A DNA stretch of 64,000 nt from Muriicola soli. GTDB lineage: Bacteria > Bacteroidota > Bacteroidia > Flavobacteriales > Flavobacteriaceae. Each line of letters begins with the position of its first letter. The stretch's first letter is position 1. Below, one piece after another: positions 45,172 to 55,770 of this stretch. Where the stretch lies: contig NZ_CP035544.1 in the NCBI RefSeq assembly GCF_004139715.1, positions 2,170,001 through 2,234,000 of the forward strand, in the 5' to 3' direction. Both the position numbers and the translations under genes were made by a program. Below the pieces are notes generated by a model, which saw nothing but the letters and a program-made list of their open reading frames with translations, was not told the DNA's origin and ran no database searches.

Positions 45172-46512
45172 TTATGCTACTTTTCTGTTCTTACCTGTTT
45201 TCATTAGGCCGTCATAGTGACGGTTTAATAGGTAGGCATTTACTTGTTGTACCGTATCGATAGCAACTCCTACCATAATCAGCAGAGAGGTTCCGCCGTA
45301 AAACAGCGCCCATCCTGCCTGAATGTCCATTAACTTCACTACGATAGCCGGTAATACAGCCAAAAAGGCTAGAAATATTGAACCGGGTAGCGTGATCAAT
45401 GACATTATTTTATCTAAAAAACTACCTGTTTCCTTTCCTGGTCTGATGCCGGGAATAAATCCACCACTTCTTTTGAGGTCATCTGCCATTTTATTGGTAG
45501 GTACCGTTATAGCGGTGTAGAAATAGGTAAATATGATGATCAGCAAGGCAAACAATATATTGTATGCCAAACCGAAGATATCCTGAAATTGAACTTCCAT
45601 CCACTGCCCAATTGCGGTATCATTGAAAGTCCGGCCAAGTAAGCCCGGTGCAAACATGATGGCCTGAGCAAAGATGATTGGCATTACCCCGGAAGCGTTC
45701 AACTTCAGAGGGATATACTGCCTGCTCCCCATAATATTCTTTTCGTATCCCCCGGAAGCCGATCTTCTGGCATACTGCACAGGGATTCTGCGTGTGGCCA
45801 TGACGAGTAAGACACTTGCCAAAATAACTACGAACCAGAGTATCACTTCAACGAGAATCAGCATTGGCCCCCCATTGCCGTCCCATCTGGTAATTGCTTC
45901 CTGCACAAATGCCTGAGGCATAGTTGCAATAATTCCGATCATAATAAGGAGTGAAATCCCATTTCCAATCCCCTTATCCGTAATCTTTTCTCCCAACCAC
46001 ATGGCGAAGACACAGCCCGTCACCAGGATAATCACTGAAGGGACAATAAACCCGAGTCCTTTTCCGAGTAAAAAGGCGCTATCAGGTACTCCAAGAGCCC
46101 CGAGACTGTACAAATATGCAGGAGCCTGAACAATACAGATACCGATAGTTAACCATCTGGTGATCTGATTTTTGGTCTTCCGTCCGCTTTCTCCTTCTTT
46201 GTCTAGCTTCTGAAGATATGGCACCGCAATCCCCATCAACTGCACTACAATAGATGCTGAGATATAAGGCATGATCCCGAGGGCAAAAACAGAAGCATTG
46301 GCGAATGCTCCTCCTGTAAATGCATTCAGAATCCCCAGAATACCTTGTTCTGTATTTGAAGATAAGGCTGCCAGTTGTGAGGTATCAATACCAGGAAGTA
46401 CCACCTGTGCACCAAAACGGTAGACAAGTAAAAGGCCGAGGGTCATCAGTATCCTGTTCCTCAGCTCTTCTATCTTCCAGATATTAGATATGATCTCAAA
46501 AAATTTCTTCAT
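45172..46512 (-). CDS. secY: preprotein translocase channel subunit SecY
   Basis: 446 residues with ten membrane helices; GIMPYISASIVVQL, QVNAYLLNRHYDG and the plug-helix region GAFTGGAFANASVFALG-like pattern are visible. It forms the Sec channel in the inner membrane. Confidence 0.98.
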   Translation of the reverse strand: MKKFFEIISNIWKIEELRNRILMTLGLLLVYRFGAQVVLPGIDTSQLAALSSNTEQGILGILNAFTGGAFANASVFALGIMPYISASIVVQLMGIAVPYLQKLDKEGESGRKTKNQITRWLTIGICIVQAPAYLYSLGALGVPDSAFLLGKGLGFIVPSVIILVTGCVFAMWLGEKITDKGIGNGISLLIMIGIIATMPQAFVQEAITRWDGNGGPMLILVEVILWFVVILASVLLVMATRRIPVQYARRSASGGYEKNIMGSRQYIPLKLNASGVMPIIFAQAIMFAPGLLGRTFNDTAIGQWMEVQFQDIFGLAYNILFALLIIIFTYFYTAITVPTNKMADDLKRSGGFIPGIRPGKETGSFLDKIMSLITLPGSIFLAFLAVLPAIVVKLMDIQAGWALFYGGTSLLIMVGVAIDTVQQVNAYLLNRHYDGLMKTGKNRKVA

Positions 46513-46525
46513 AGAGCCTGCTCTC

Positions 46526-46978
46526 TTATAGTGTTATCGCTTCTCCTCCAGCAGCTTCGATCGCTTTCTTGGCACTGGCGGTAAACTTGTGTACTGTTAT
46601 TTTCAAGGAAGCCTTTAATTCACCTCCCCCGAGAATTTTTACCAAATCATTCTTCCCGGCTAGATTATTTTCGATAAGGTTTTCCAGGGTGACTTCTTTT
46701 TTCACCTTACCTTCATCAACTAGGTCCTGGAGTTTATTGAGATTAATACCCCGGTATTCTACCCGGTTGATATTGGTAAATCCAAATTTGGGAACCCTGC
46801 GCTGTAATGGCATTTGTCCACCTTCGAAACCAATTTTCTTGGAGTAACCAGAACGGGACTTCGCCCCTTTATGACCCCTGGTGGCAGTACCGCCTTTTCC
46901 GGATCCCTGGCCTCTACCGATGGTTTTGCCATCCTTGTGAACAGAACCTTTTGCTGGTTTTAAATTGCTTAAATTCAT
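46526..46978 (-). CDS. rplO: 50S ribosomal protein L15
   Basis: 150 residues; GRGQGSGKGGTATRGHKGAKSR and the C-terminal VTAH/AKKAIEAAGG helix. Late-assembling 23S rRNA protein. Confidence 0.97.
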   Translation of the reverse strand: MNLSNLKPAKGSVHKDGKTIGRGQGSGKGGTATRGHKGAKSRSGYSKKIGFEGGQMPLQRRVPKFGFTNINRVEYRGINLNKLQDLVDEGKVKKEVTLENLIENNLAGKNDLVKILGGGELKASLKITVHKFTASAKKAIEAAGGEAITL

Positions 46979-46993
46979 CTCAACACTTATTTC

Positions 46994-47173
46994 TTAAGCT
47001 TCTTCTGTAGAAACCAAATGTTTAACTTTATTGATCATCCCAAGGATGTTAGGCGTATCGTTGTGAACAACCTCTTGTCCAATTTTACGCAGCCCGAGCG
47101 CTTCAAGTGTCCTCTTTTGATTCTGAGTTCTTTTGATACCGCTTTTTACCTGTGTTACTTTTATCTTTCCCAT
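46994..47173 (-). CDS. rpmD: 50S ribosomal protein L30
   Basis: 59 residues, read directly: MGKIKVTQVKSGIKRT start, GLRKIGQEV centre and HLVSTEEA end. It is six bases from rpsE. Confidence 0.95.
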   Translation of the reverse strand: MGKIKVTQVKSGIKRTQNQKRTLEALGLRKIGQEVVHNDTPNILGMINKVKHLVSTEEA

Positions 47174-47179
47174 CGTTCC

Positions 47180-47704
47180 TTATCCTTTAAAGACTTTTTC
47201 CATGGCAATTCCTCGCTGCATAGCTACCGTTTTGGCATCTCTTAATTGCAATAAGGCGTCAAAAGTAGCTTTTACCACATTGTGAGGGTTGGATGATCCC
47301 TGAGATTTTGACAATACATCCTGTACCCCAACAGATTCCAATACCGCCCTTACGGCACCACCGGCAATTACCCCAGTACCATGAGAAGCAGGTTGAATGT
47401 ATACCCTTGCTCCTCCGTATTTTCCTTTTTGTTCGTGGGGCACTGTGCCCTTGTTTAAAGGAATACGAATCAGATTCTTTTTGGCATCTTCAATAGCCTT
47501 GGCGATGGCAGTAGCGACATCCTTGGACTTACCCAAACCATGACCAACTACACCGTTTTCATCCCCGACAACCACGATGGCAGAGAAACCAAATGCTCTA
47601 CCTCCCTTGGTTACCTTGGTTACCCTCTGAACGCCTACCAGACGGTCTTTAAGTTCAAGGCCTCCGGGTTTAACTGTTTCTACATTCTTGTATTTGCCGT
47701 ACAT
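47180..47704 (-). CDS. rpsE: 30S ribosomal protein S5
   Basis: 174 residues; [27 protein letters not shown] and [15 protein letters not shown] are diagnostic. It helps keep decoding accurate. Confidence 0.98.
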   Translation of the reverse strand: MYGKYKNVETVKPGGLELKDRLVGVQRVTKVTKGGRAFGFSAIVVVGDENGVVGHGLGKSKDVATAIAKAIEDAKKNLIRIPLNKGTVPHEQKGKYGGARVYIQPASHGTGVIAGGAVRAVLESVGVQDVLSKSQGSSNPHNVVKATFDALLQLRDAKTVAMQRGIAMEKVFKG

Positions 47705-47712
47705 AGTATCTA

Positions 47713-48069
47713 TTAAAATTTTAATCCACCTTCTCTGGCACCTTCGGCCAATGATTTTACTCGCCCGTGGTAAAGATTGCCTCCACGGTCAAAAGCTACA
47801 GTCTCAATTCCGGCTTTTTTCGCTTTTTCGGCCAGGGCCTTCCCTACCAGAGCTGCGATTTCCATTTTCGTTCCTTTGCTTTTACTCAATTCCTTGTCTC
47901 GTGACGAAGCTGCAACCAGGGTTTTACCTTCGTTGTCATCGATTACCTGTGCATAGATCTCGCTGTTACTTCTGTATACAGACAGTCTAGGTCTCTCTGA
48001 GGTTCCGAAGGAAATCTTTCTGATCCTTTTTCGGATGCGCTCTCGTCTTTCTGTTTTTGACAATCCCAT
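47713..48069 (-). CDS. rplR: 50S ribosomal protein L18
   Basis: 118 residues; [20 protein letters not shown] and the C-terminal [23 protein letters not shown]-type end. It carries 5S rRNA. Confidence 0.97.
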   Translation of the reverse strand: MGLSKTERRERIRKRIRKISFGTSERPRLSVYRSNSEIYAQVIDDNEGKTLVAASSRDKELSKSKGTKMEIAALVGKALAEKAKKAGIETVAFDRGGNLYHGRVKSLAEGAREGGLKF

Positions 48070-48079
48070 AATCTTACTC

Positions 48080-48622
48080 TTATGCTGATTTACCTGCTTT
48101 TCTTCTCAATTGTTCTCCGACAAATTTGATTCCTTTTCCTTTGTAAGGTTCAGGTTTGCGGAACGAACGTATTTTGGCTGCAATTTGCCCGATCAATTGC
48201 TTGTCGTACGATGTTAATTTAATGGTAGGGTTTTTACCTTTTTCCGAAGTGGTTTCAACCTTCACTTCTGGTGCGAGGTCAAAAACAATGTTGTGCGAAA
48301 ACCCAAGGGCAAGATCCAATTTCTGACCCTGATTGCTGGCCCTGTATCCTACACCTACCAATTCCAATTCCTTAGTCCAACCCTTAGACACTCCTTCAAT
48401 CATGTTGTAAACCAAAGATCTGTACAGACCGTGTTTTGCCTTGTGTTCCTTAGAATCAGAAGGCCTTGTAATCCAAACTTGGGCGTCTTCTATCTTGATC
48501 TCGACTGCGGAGAATTCCTGAGTAAGTTCACCCAGCTTCCCTTTTACGGTAATGATGTTATCATTGACCTCTACGGATGTTCCTTCTGGGATCGCTATCG
48601 GATTGTTACCTATTCTAGACAT
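48080..48622 (-). CDS. rplF: 50S ribosomal protein L6
   Basis: 180 residues; [12 protein letters not shown] start and C-terminal [10 protein letters not shown]. It lies near the factor-binding centre. Confidence 0.97.
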   Translation of the reverse strand: MSRIGNNPIAIPEGTSVEVNDNIITVKGKLGELTQEFSAVEIKIEDAQVWITRPSDSKEHKAKHGLYRSLVYNMIEGVSKGWTKELELVGVGYRASNQGQKLDLALGFSHNIVFDLAPEVKVETTSEKGKNPTIKLTSYDKQLIGQIAAKIRSFRKPEPYKGKGIKFVGEQLRRKAGKSA

Positions 48623-48642
48623 TTCTTTTACTTTTAATCGGT

Positions 48643-49041
48643 TTAATAAACGTAGCAGAGCACTTCACCGCCAACATTTTCTTTCTTGGCCCGCTTGCTG
48701 GTCATCACTCCGTGAGAAGTGGAGACTATTGCAACCCCCAAACCATTTAAAACCCTCGGCATATCATCGGATGCTGCGTACTTACGCAATCCCGGCTTAC
48801 TGATACGCTGAATTTTTTTAATCACAGGCTCTTTGGTCTGCTTATCGTATTTCAGAGCAATTTTTATTGTGCCCTGTACTTTATCTTCCTCGAATTTGTA
48901 GCTCAGGATATACCCCTGGTCAAACAAAATCTTAGTGATCTCTTTTTTAAGATTGGAAGCTGGCACCTCAACAACCCTGTGACCCGCCCTACTGGCGTTT
49001 CTAACTCTTGTCAAATAATCTGATATAGGATCTGTTAACAT
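48643..49041 (-). CDS. rpsH: 30S ribosomal protein S8
   Basis: 132 residues; MLTDPISDYLTRVRNA start at 49041 (a Met nine codons upstream overlaps rpsN and is unlikely) and STSHGVMTSKRAKKENVGGE end. A key binder of 16S helix 21. Confidence 0.97.
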   Translation of the reverse strand: MLTDPISDYLTRVRNASRAGHRVVEVPASNLKKEITKILFDQGYILSYKFEEDKVQGTIKIALKYDKQTKEPVIKKIQRISKPGLRKYAASDDMPRVLNGLGVAIVSTSHGVMTSKRAKKENVGGEVLCYVY

Positions 49042-49061
49042 CTTCTTGCCTTTTATTTGGA

Positions 49062-49331
49062 TTACCAACTTGCTTTTTTAACTCCCGGAATCAACCCTTT
49101 GTTGGCCATTTCCCTGAACATTACCCTGGACAAACCAAAAGTTCTCATGTATCCTTTAGGTCTTCCTGTGAGCTTGCAACGATTGTGCATACGCACCGGA
49201 GAAGCGTCTCTGGGCAATTTTTGTAATGCCTCGTAATCGCCTGCCTCTTTAAGGGCTTTTCTCTTCTCAGCGTATTTTGCTACTGTTTTTGCCCTTTTAC
49301 GTTCACGGGCTTTCATTGATTCTTTAGCCAT
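49062..49331 (-). CDS. rpsN: 30S ribosomal protein S14, zinc-free type
   Basis: 89 residues with only one Cys (NRCKLTGRP); the zinc-binding CxxC pairs are absent. End [15 protein letters not shown] is typical. Confidence 0.97.
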   Translation of the reverse strand: MAKESMKARERKRAKTVAKYAEKRKALKEAGDYEALQKLPRDASPVRMHNRCKLTGRPKGYMRTFGLSRVMFREMANKGLIPGVKKASW

Positions 49332-49332
49332 A

Positions 49333-49884
49333 CTAATTCTTTTTAAAAGGTAGTCCCAATTCTGCCAAGAGGGATTGTGCTTCTTTATCGGTTTCAGCGC
49401 TGGTCACAAAAGTGATATCCATTCCGTTGATCCGGTTGATCTTATCAATATTTATTTCAGGAAAAATGATCTGTTCGGTAACTCCGAGGTTGTAATTTCC
49501 CCTGCCGTCAAATCCGGTAGCCCTGATTCCCTGGAAATCTCTTACCCTGGGTAAAGCCGTAGTTACCAATCGATCGAGAAATTCATACATTCTCTCACCT
49601 CTTAAGGTAACTTTCGCCCCGATAGGCATTCCTTTTCTCAGTTTAAAAGACGCCACATCCTTTTTAGAGATCGTGGATACCGCCCTTTGTCCGGTAATAT
49701 TGGTGAGTTCTTCAACCGCATGGTCAATAAGCTTCTTGTCGGCCACAGCGGCACCTACACCTCTGCTTACAACGATCTTCTTCAATTTAGGCACTTCCAT
49801 AATATTCTTGTACCCGAACTCGTCCTGCAGCGCCTTGATTACGCGCTCTTTGTATTCTTTCTTTAATCTTGGAACGTAAGTCAT
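49333..49884 (-). CDS. rplE: 50S ribosomal protein L5
   Basis: 183 residues; [20 protein letters not shown] and [11 protein letters not shown]. It binds 5S rRNA and contacts P-site tRNA. Confidence 0.97.
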   Translation of the reverse strand: MTYVPRLKKEYKERVIKALQDEFGYKNIMEVPKLKKIVVSRGVGAAVADKKLIDHAVEELTNITGQRAVSTISKKDVASFKLRKGMPIGAKVTLRGERMYEFLDRLVTTALPRVRDFQGIRATGFDGRGNYNLGVTEQIIFPEINIDKINRINGMDITFVTSAETDKEAQSLLAELGLPFKKN

Positions 49885-49886
49885 AA

Positions 49887-50198
49887 CTATATTACCTCGT
49901 TAGATTTCTTTGAAATCCGCACTTTTTTCCCGTCTCTGGTTTCATATCCTACCCTTGTGGTATCTCCAGACTTGCCGTCGATAAGGGAAAGGTTTGAAAT
50001 ATGGATTGGTGCTTCTTTTTTTACTATTCCCCCTTGAGGGTTTTTAGCACTTGGCTTCTCGTGTTTAGACACCATATTGATGCCCTCAACAATCGCCTTG
50101 TTCTTCTGTCGGATTACAGTAACCACCTTGCCTTCGGAACCTTTGTGGTCACCTGCAACAACGCGTACTGTATCTCCTGTTTTAATTTTTAATTTCAT
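49887..50198 (-). CDS. rplX: 50S ribosomal protein L24
   Basis: 103 residues; KOW motif region [20 protein letters not shown]. Starts 50S assembly. Confidence 0.97.
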   Translation of the reverse strand: MKLKIKTGDTVRVVAGDHKGSEGKVVTVIRQKNKAIVEGINMVSKHEKPSAKNPQGGIVKKEAPIHISNLSLIDGKSGDTTRVGYETRDGKKVRISKKSNEVI

Positions 50199-50210
50199 CG
50201 TCTTGTCAGT

Positions 50211-50579
50211 TTATAGCACCTCGGGAGCTAATGAAACAATCTTCATAAACTGCTTATCTCTGAGCTCTCTCGCTACAGGACCAAATACCCTGGTTCCTCT
50301 CATTTCCCCTGTGGGGTTGAGGAGTACACAGGCATTGTCATCAAAGCGGATGTATGATCCATCTGGTCTGCGCACCTCTTTCTTGGTACGTACCACTACC
50401 GCCGTAGACACAGCTCCTTTTTTTATTGTACCGTTGGGTGTAGCCTCCTTTACAGATACTACTATTTTGTCACCAACAGAGGCGTATCTCCTTTTGGTTC
50501 CTCCAAGTACACGAATGGTCAGTACCTCTTTCGCCCCGGTATTATCCGCCACCTTAAGTCTAGATTCTTGTTGTAACAT
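50211..50579 (-). CDS. rplN: 50S ribosomal protein L14
   Basis: 122 residues; [20 protein letters not shown] start and [15 protein letters not shown]. Subunit-bridge protein. Confidence 0.98.
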   Translation of the reverse strand: MLQQESRLKVADNTGAKEVLTIRVLGGTKRRYASVGDKIVVSVKEATPNGTIKKGAVSTAVVVRTKKEVRRPDGSYIRFDDNACVLLNPTGEMRGTRVFGPVARELRDKQFMKIVSLAPEVL

Positions 50580-50581
50580 AA

Positions 50582-50839
50582 TTATTTAGCTCTTTCAAGG
50601 ATTTCTACCAATCTCCAGCATTTGGTCTTACTCAAAGGTCTGGTTTCCATGATCTTTACAGTATCGCCAATCTTGCAATCGTTGGTTTCATCGTGTGCAA
50701 CATATTTCTTTGTCCGCAATACGAACTTACCATACATAGGATGCTTTACCCGCTTTACTTCAGAAACCACAATTGATTTCTCCATTCTGTCGCTGGTTAC
50801 AACGCCTACTCGTTCTTTTCTTAAATTTCTTTTTTCCAT
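50582..50839 (-). CDS. rpsQ: 30S ribosomal protein S17
   Basis: 85 residues; [19 protein letters not shown] start, [13 protein letters not shown] and [10 protein letters not shown] end. Confidence 0.97.
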   Translation of the reverse strand: MEKRNLRKERVGVVTSDRMEKSIVVSEVKRVKHPMYGKFVLRTKKYVAHDETNDCKIGDTVKIMETRPLSKTKCWRLVEILERAK

Positions 50840-50852
50840 AAAGCAGAACCCG

Positions 50853-51044
50853 TTATTGGTTTTCCCTTTTTGTTAATTCTGTGGCTAGTCTAGCTACTGT
50901 TTTCTTCACCTGCCTCAGCTGAAGAGGATTTTCAAGTGGTGTTACAGCGTGAGCCATTTTCAAATCGGCATGTTTCCTTTTGAAATCGGACATTTTTTCC
51001 TTTAATTCCTCTACCGACAACTCGTTTATTTCTGACTGTTTCAT
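50853..51044 (-). CDS. rpmC: 50S ribosomal protein L29
   Basis: 63 residues; helical hairpin with [14 protein letters not shown] and [15 protein letters not shown]. Sits at the tunnel exit. Confidence 0.97.
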   Translation of the reverse strand: MKQSEINELSVEELKEKMSDFKRKHADLKMAHAVTPLENPLQLRQVKKTVARLATELTKRENQ

Positions 51045-51064
51045 GATCTTCTTTATCAGTAATA

Positions 51065-51487
51065 TTAAGCGGCTTCGTAATCCCTTGCCACAATAAATTT
51101 CGTTTTCACCGGTAATTTCTGAGCAGCAAGCCTGAGTGCTTCCTGAGCTATATCCATAGGAACCCCTGCTACTTCGAACATGATTCTTCCCGGCTTTACG
51201 ACGGCTACAAAGTATTCTGGCGCACCTTTACCTTTACCCATCCTTACCTCGAGGGGCTTTTTGGTAATAGGCTTATCCGGAAATATCTTGATCCAAAGCT
51301 GGCCTTGTCTTTTCATATATCGGGTTGCAGCAATCCTCGCTGCCTCGATCTGACGTGAAGTAATAAAGCTGGAATCCAATGATTTAATTCCAAACATCCC
51401 ATTAGAGAGCTGGTGGCCTCTTCCGGAATTTCCCTTCATACGGCCTTTCTGTGCTTTTCGAAACTTGGTTCTTTTCGGCTGTAACAT
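51065..51487 (-). CDS. rplP: 50S ribosomal protein L16
   Basis: 140 residues; [16 protein letters not shown] start, [22 protein letters not shown] centre. Helps place A-site tRNA. Confidence 0.98.
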   Translation of the reverse strand: MLQPKRTKFRKAQKGRMKGNSGRGHQLSNGMFGIKSLDSSFITSRQIEAARIAATRYMKRQGQLWIKIFPDKPITKKPLEVRMGKGKGAPEYFVAVVKPGRIMFEVAGVPMDIAQEALRLAAQKLPVKTKFIVARDYEAA

Positions 51488-51506
51488 CTTATCCTACTTT
51501 ATTAAT

Positions 51507-52217
51507 TTATTTTCTTCTTCGTTTTCTTCCGGCATCGGATTTATCTTTCCCCGAACCTTTAGACATTCCAACTAAAGGAGACAGATCTCTTTTTCCGTAA
51601 ACTTCTCCTTTCATTATCCATACTTTGATCCCCAAACGGCCATAAGTCGTATGCGCCTCTTCCATGGCGTAATCAATATCAGCCCTGAAAGTAGACAAAG
51701 GAATACGTCCTTCTTTATAAGATTCTGATCGCGCCATTTCAGCTCCGTTCAATCGGCCGGAGATCATAATTTTAATCCCCTCAGCATTCATCCTCATTGC
51801 CGCAGCAATTGCCATTTTAATGGCTCTTCTGTAGGAGATCCTGTTTTCAATCTGTCGTGCGATACTCGCTGCAACCAGGTTGGCATCAACTTCAGGTCTC
51901 TTGATCTCAAAAATGTTGATCTGAACCTCTTTATCTGTAATCTTTTTAAGCTCCTCCTTCAATTTATCCACTTCCTGGCCACCCTTTCCGATGATGATCC
52001 CGGGTCTTGCTGTGGTGATGGTAACGGTGATCAACTTCAGAGTTCTTTCAATGATGACCCTGGAAACACTGGCCTTAGCCAAACGTGCGTTGATATACTT
52101 TCTGATCTTATCATCCTCAGCAAGTTTATCTCCGTAGTCATTACCTCCGTACCAGTTAGATTCCCATCCCCTGATAATACCCAGTCGGTTTCCTATTGGA
52201 TTTGTCTTTTGTCCCAT
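51507..52217 (-). CDS. rpsC: 30S ribosomal protein S3
   Basis: 236 residues; [12 protein letters not shown] start, KH domain [14 protein letters not shown] and a basic tail. Located at the mRNA entry. Confidence 0.98.
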   Translation of the reverse strand: MGQKTNPIGNRLGIIRGWESNWYGGNDYGDKLAEDDKIRKYINARLAKASVSRVIIERTLKLITVTITTARPGIIIGKGGQEVDKLKEELKKITDKEVQINIFEIKRPEVDANLVAASIARQIENRISYRRAIKMAIAAAMRMNAEGIKIMISGRLNGAEMARSESYKEGRIPLSTFRADIDYAMEEAHTTYGRLGIKVWIMKGEVYGKRDLSPLVGMSKGSGKDKSDAGRKRRRK

Positions 52218-52218
52218 A

Positions 52219-52626
52219 CTAAGCTTCTGTATTATTGTTAGCGCCTACAACCAAGGTTACATGGTTTGAACGTTTTCTTATTCTGTGTGCCCTTCCCTGT
52301 GGTGCAGGTCTGAGGCGCTTTAGCATTCTGCCTGAATCGACGCGAATTTCCTTCACGTAAAGATCTGCTTCTTCAACATCAGCATCCTCGTTCTTGGCCT
52401 GCCAGTTTGCTATAGCAGACAGCAATAACTTCTCCAGCCTTCTGGACGCTTCCTTGGGATTGAACCTGAGAATAGCTAATGCCTTCTCAACCTCAGCACC
52501 CCTTACAAGGTCAGCAACCAGTCGCATCTTACGAGGCGATGTAGGGCAGTTGTTCAATTTCGCAAAGGCCAGCTCTTTCTTCTCTGCCTTTATTCTTTCG
52601 GCCATCTGTTTTTTTCGAACTCCCAT
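52219..52626 (-). CDS. rplV: 50S ribosomal protein L22
   Basis: 135 residues; [21 protein letters not shown] and the tunnel-lining loop [20 protein letters not shown]. Confidence 0.97.
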   Translation of the reverse strand: MGVRKKQMAERIKAEKKELAFAKLNNCPTSPRKMRLVADLVRGAEVEKALAILRFNPKEASRRLEKLLLSAIANWQAKNEDADVEEADLYVKEIRVDSGRMLKRLRPAPQGRAHRIRKRSNHVTLVVGANNNTEA

Positions 52627-52629
52627 AGC

Positions 52630-52908
52630 TTACTTTTTACCTTTATTTCTTGCACCGGCATGACCGCGGAAAGATCTTGTTGGTGAAAATTCACCCAACT
52701 TATGACCCACCATGTTCTCAGTTACATAAACAGGAACAAACTGCTTTCCGTTGTGTACTGCGATAGTCTGTCCTACAAAATCAGGAGTGATCATGGAGGC
52801 CCTGGACCATGTTTTGATGACGGTCTTTTTATTTGAGTCTACATTCTGTCTGACTTTCTTTTCCAGACTTATGTGAACGTAGGGTCCTTTTTTTAGTGAA
52901 CGTGCCAT
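52630..52908 (-). CDS. rpsS: 30S ribosomal protein S19
   Basis: 92 residues; [19 protein letters not shown] start, [17 protein letters not shown] end. Confidence 0.98.
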   Translation of the reverse strand: MARSLKKGPYVHISLEKKVRQNVDSNKKTVIKTWSRASMITPDFVGQTIAVHNGKQFVPVYVTENMVGHKLGEFSPTRSFRGHAGARNKGKK

Positions 52909-52921
52909 TTCTTTCTACTTT

Positions 52922-53746
52922 TTATTTCTTTCTACGTTCTATTATATATCTGTTCGTGTCCTTGGTCTTAGAACGAGTTCTGTATCCTTTTGCAGGAATA
53001 CCGTTTCTCGATCTTGGATGACCTCCGGAAGCTCTTCCTTCCCCACCACCCATTGGGTGATCTACAGGGTTCATCGCTACCGGCCTTGTCCTTGGTCTTC
53101 TTCCTAACCAACGGCTACGTCCTGCCTTTCCTGAAACGATCAACTGATGATCTGAATTGGAAACAGCACCAACGGTTGCCAAACAATTCCCCAGAATCAT
53201 TCTGGTCTCCCCGGATGGCAGTTTTATCGTTACATATTTTCCTTCCTTAGCCATAAGTTGAGCAAAGGTTCCGGCACTTCTTGCCATAACCGCTCCCTGA
53301 CCAGGACGTAATTCAATACAGGAAATAATGGTTCCCAACGGAATTTCATTTAAAGGCAATGCATTTCCGATCTCTGGCGCAGACCCGGCTCCTGATGTGA
53401 CCTTTTGCCCTACCTGTAGCCCGTTCTGTGCGATGATATAACTCTTTTCCCCGTCTTTATACTCAATAAGAGCGATAAAGGCAGTTCTGTTGGGATCGTA
53501 TTGAATGGATTTCACCTCGGCATTTACTCCGTGTTTCGTCCTTTTGAAATCGACCAGACGATACCTTCTTTTGTGACCTCCACCTTTGTGGCGCATGGTC
53601 ATTTTTCCATGACTGTTTCTACCTCCCGACTTTTTTAACGGAGCAAGCAAGCTTTTCTCCGGCTTATCAGCAGTAAGCGCGTCAAATCCGTTTACTACTT
53701 TAAATCGCTGTCCGGGAGTGATCGGTTTTAATTTTCTAACTGACAT
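52922..53746 (-). CDS. rplB: 50S ribosomal protein L2
   Basis: 274 residues; [15 protein letters not shown], and [14 protein letters not shown] with the conserved peptidyl-transferase-region His. Confidence 0.98.
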   Translation of the reverse strand: MSVRKLKPITPGQRFKVVNGFDALTADKPEKSLLAPLKKSGGRNSHGKMTMRHKGGGHKRRYRLVDFKRTKHGVNAEVKSIQYDPNRTAFIALIEYKDGEKSYIIAQNGLQVGQKVTSGAGSAPEIGNALPLNEIPLGTIISCIELRPGQGAVMARSAGTFAQLMAKEGKYVTIKLPSGETRMILGNCLATVGAVSNSDHQLIVSGKAGRSRWLGRRPRTRPVAMNPVDHPMGGGEGRASGGHPRSRNGIPAKGYRTRSKTKDTNRYIIERRKK

Positions 53747-53755
53747 TTGGTGTCT

Positions 53756-54046
53756 TTATAGATTACTGTAAAAATCAATGACATCACCTTCCGCAACATC
53801 GACAATCGCCTTTTTATAGGCACTTGTCTTACCCTGTTGTACCCCTGTTTTGGTGTACTTCGTCTTGCGTGTTGGACCGTAATTCATGGTTCTCACCTTC
53901 CTTACGGATACCCCGTATGTTTCCTCAACCGCATCTTTGATCTGCAACTTGTTGGCACCGGGATTTACGATGAAACCGTAGCGATTGTGTAACTCGCTAT
54001 CAGCTGTCATCTTTTCCGTTATGATTGGTTTTATTAACACACTCAT
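53756..54046 (-). CDS. rplW: 50S ribosomal protein L23
   Basis: 96 residues; KPIITEKMT start and FIVNPGANKLQIKDAVEETYGVSV. Dock for trigger factor and SRP at the tunnel exit. Confidence 0.97.
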   Translation of the reverse strand: MSVLIKPIITEKMTADSELHNRYGFIVNPGANKLQIKDAVEETYGVSVRKVRTMNYGPTRKTKYTKTGVQQGKTSAYKKAIVDVAEGDVIDFYSNL

Positions 54047-54052
54047 GATTTC

Positions 54053-54682
54053 CTATTTATTTAAGTTGGCCTCTATACCTTCTAGCGACCCTTCCAAAAG
54101 CACAATATTATTTGCATTTAATATTTTGTAAGTGCTTAATTCTGAGTTAGTTACAACCTCAGAACCTTCCAAATTGCGCGACGACAAATATACGTTATTA
54201 TTTGATTCGCCCAAGACAAAGAGCGACTTTTTATTTTCCAGTCCCAGACCTTTTAGAACCTTTAAAAATTCCTTGGTCTTCGGGGTCTCGAAATTAAAGT
54301 CCTCAACTACCATGATCGCCTTTTCATCATTTTTGATACTAAGGGCCGATTTACGGGCCAGACGTTTCAGGTTTTTGTTGAGCTTAAGGGTGTAATCCTT
54401 AGGTCGGGGCCCAAAGATTCTTCCACCTCCGCGAAAGATGGGCGATTTGATACTTCCTGCCCTTGCGGTTCCGGTTCCTTTTTGCTTTTTGATCTTACGG
54501 GTACTTCCAACAATTTCAGCTCTTTCCTTAGCCTTGTGGGTACCTTGTCTCTGATGAGCCCTGTACTGTTTTACATCCAGGTAAATGGCATGTGTATTAG
54601 GCTCTATCTTGAAAACAGCATCAGAAAGGTCTGCCTTTCTCCCTGTTTCTTTTCCGTTGATATCTAAGACTGCTACCTTCAT
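54053..54682 (-). CDS. rplD: 50S ribosomal protein L4
   Basis: 209 residues; [26 protein letters not shown] loop lines the tunnel. Overlaps the rplC stop by one base. In E. coli L4 also controls the S10 operon; no proof of that here. Confidence 0.97.
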   Translation of the reverse strand: MKVAVLDINGKETGRKADLSDAVFKIEPNTHAIYLDVKQYRAHQRQGTHKAKERAEIVGSTRKIKKQKGTGTARAGSIKSPIFRGGGRIFGPRPKDYTLKLNKNLKRLARKSALSIKNDEKAIMVVEDFNFETPKTKEFLKVLKGLGLENKKSLFVLGESNNNVYLSSRNLEGSEVVTNSELSTYKILNANNIVLLEGSLEGIEANLNK

Positions 54683-55299
54683 TATTTCTCAATCGTTAAA
54701 TATGCGTTTTTATGACCGGGTACACACCCTTTCAAAACGATCAGGTTTTTTTCCGGAACTACTTTCAGGACGCGAAGGTTTTGAACAGTAACCCGTTCTC
54801 CTCCCATTCTGCCTGCCATCTTCATTCCTTTGAACACTCTCGCAGGATACGAAGCCGCACCGATAGACCCTGGAGCCCTTAATCGGTTGTGCTGCCCGTG
54901 AGTGGCTTGTCCTACACCGGCAAAGCCGTGTCTTTTAACCACCCCCTGAAATCCTTTTCCTTTTGAAGTTGCAGTAACATCCACAAACTCCCCTTCCACA
55001 AAGAGATCCACCCCAAGGGTGTCTCCTAATTTGTGCTCTCCTTCAAAATCACGGAACTCGACGACTTTTTTCTTGGGAGAAGCACCTGCCTTTTTAAAAT
55101 GTCCCTGTTCGGACTTTTTAGCACGTTTTTCTGCCTTGTCATCGAAACCGAGCTGAAGGGCATTATACCCGTCTACCTCTTCGGTTCTGACTTGGGTAAT
55201 GACACAAGGACCTGCTTCAATGACGGTACACGGAACGTTCTTTCCGTTGTCGTCAAAGATGCTGGTCATGCCTACTTTTTTTCCTATTAACCCAGACAT
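54682..55299 (-). CDS. rplC: 50S ribosomal protein L3
   Basis: 205 residues; [20 protein letters not shown] start and [24 protein letters not shown] centre. A 156-base gap separates it from rpsJ. Confidence 0.97.
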   Translation of the reverse strand: MSGLIGKKVGMTSIFDDNGKNVPCTVIEAGPCVITQVRTEEVDGYNALQLGFDDKAEKRAKKSEQGHFKKAGASPKKKVVEFRDFEGEHKLGDTLGVDLFVEGEFVDVTATSKGKGFQGVVKRHGFAGVGQATHGQHNRLRAPGSIGAASYPARVFKGMKMAGRMGGERVTVQNLRVLKVVPEKNLIVLKGCVPGHKNAYLTIEK

Positions 55300-55330
55300 A
55301 CTATTTATTATTAATTGTTTTTAAAAATTC

Positions 55331-55435
55331 TCATTTATCTGACAAAAAAACAGGGCCAAAAATAATTCGACCCCGAATGTATTTTTGTTTCCGTTTTTCC
55401 TTTGCGAATCGCTCCGGACATGTCGCAGAAGGCAT
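55331..55435 (-). other. 34-codon ORF with terminator-like hairpin in the rpsJ-rplC spacer
   Basis: ATG at 55435-55433, stop TGA at 55331. It encodes 34 residues, basic in the middle (FAKEKRKQKYIRGR). GGAGGG lies just ahead of the ATG. Within its 3' half, leftward RNA can form a short stem GGGTC/GGCCC followed by seven T (about 55343-55374), and CAAAAATA (55357-55364) reads TATTTTTG, a TAnnTTTG match. It may be a leader peptide/attenuator, an internal promoter for rplC or chance. No homologue is known to me. Confidence 0.3.
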
Positions 55436-55455
55436 ACCGCCCTCCAATTATTCTA

Positions 55456-55761
55456 TCACACCTTGATCTCAACTTCCACTCCACTTGGCAGCTCTAATTT
55501 CATGAGCGCATCAATAGTTTTGGAAGAAGAACTGTAAATATCAAGTAACCTCTTGTAAGAGCTCAATTGAAATTGCTCTCTCGACTTTTTATTTACGTGA
55601 GGTGAACGCAAAACCGTAAAGATCTTTTTATGCGTGGGTAATGGAATTGGTCCTGTTACCACAGCTCCGGTTGTCTTTACCGTTTTGACTATCTTCTCGG
55701 CAGACTTATCTACCAGGTTGTAATCGTATGATTTTAACTTTATTCTGATTTTCTGACTCAT
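55456..55761 (-). CDS. rpsJ: 30S ribosomal protein S10
   Basis: 101 residues; [22 protein letters not shown] and [19 protein letters not shown]. Also a Nus-factor partner of RNA polymerase. Confidence 0.98.
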   Translation of the reverse strand: MSQKIRIKLKSYDYNLVDKSAEKIVKTVKTTGAVVTGPIPLPTHKKIFTVLRSPHVNKKSREQFQLSSYKRLLDIYSSSSKTIDALMKLELPSGVEVEIKV

Positions 55762-55770
55762 CTCTAAGAA

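Noticed and set aside
50077-50589. 170-codon plus-strand ORF opposite rplN and rplX
   Set aside because: It is a shadow of the highly conserved ribosomal genes; composition follows their antisense and no family motif is present.
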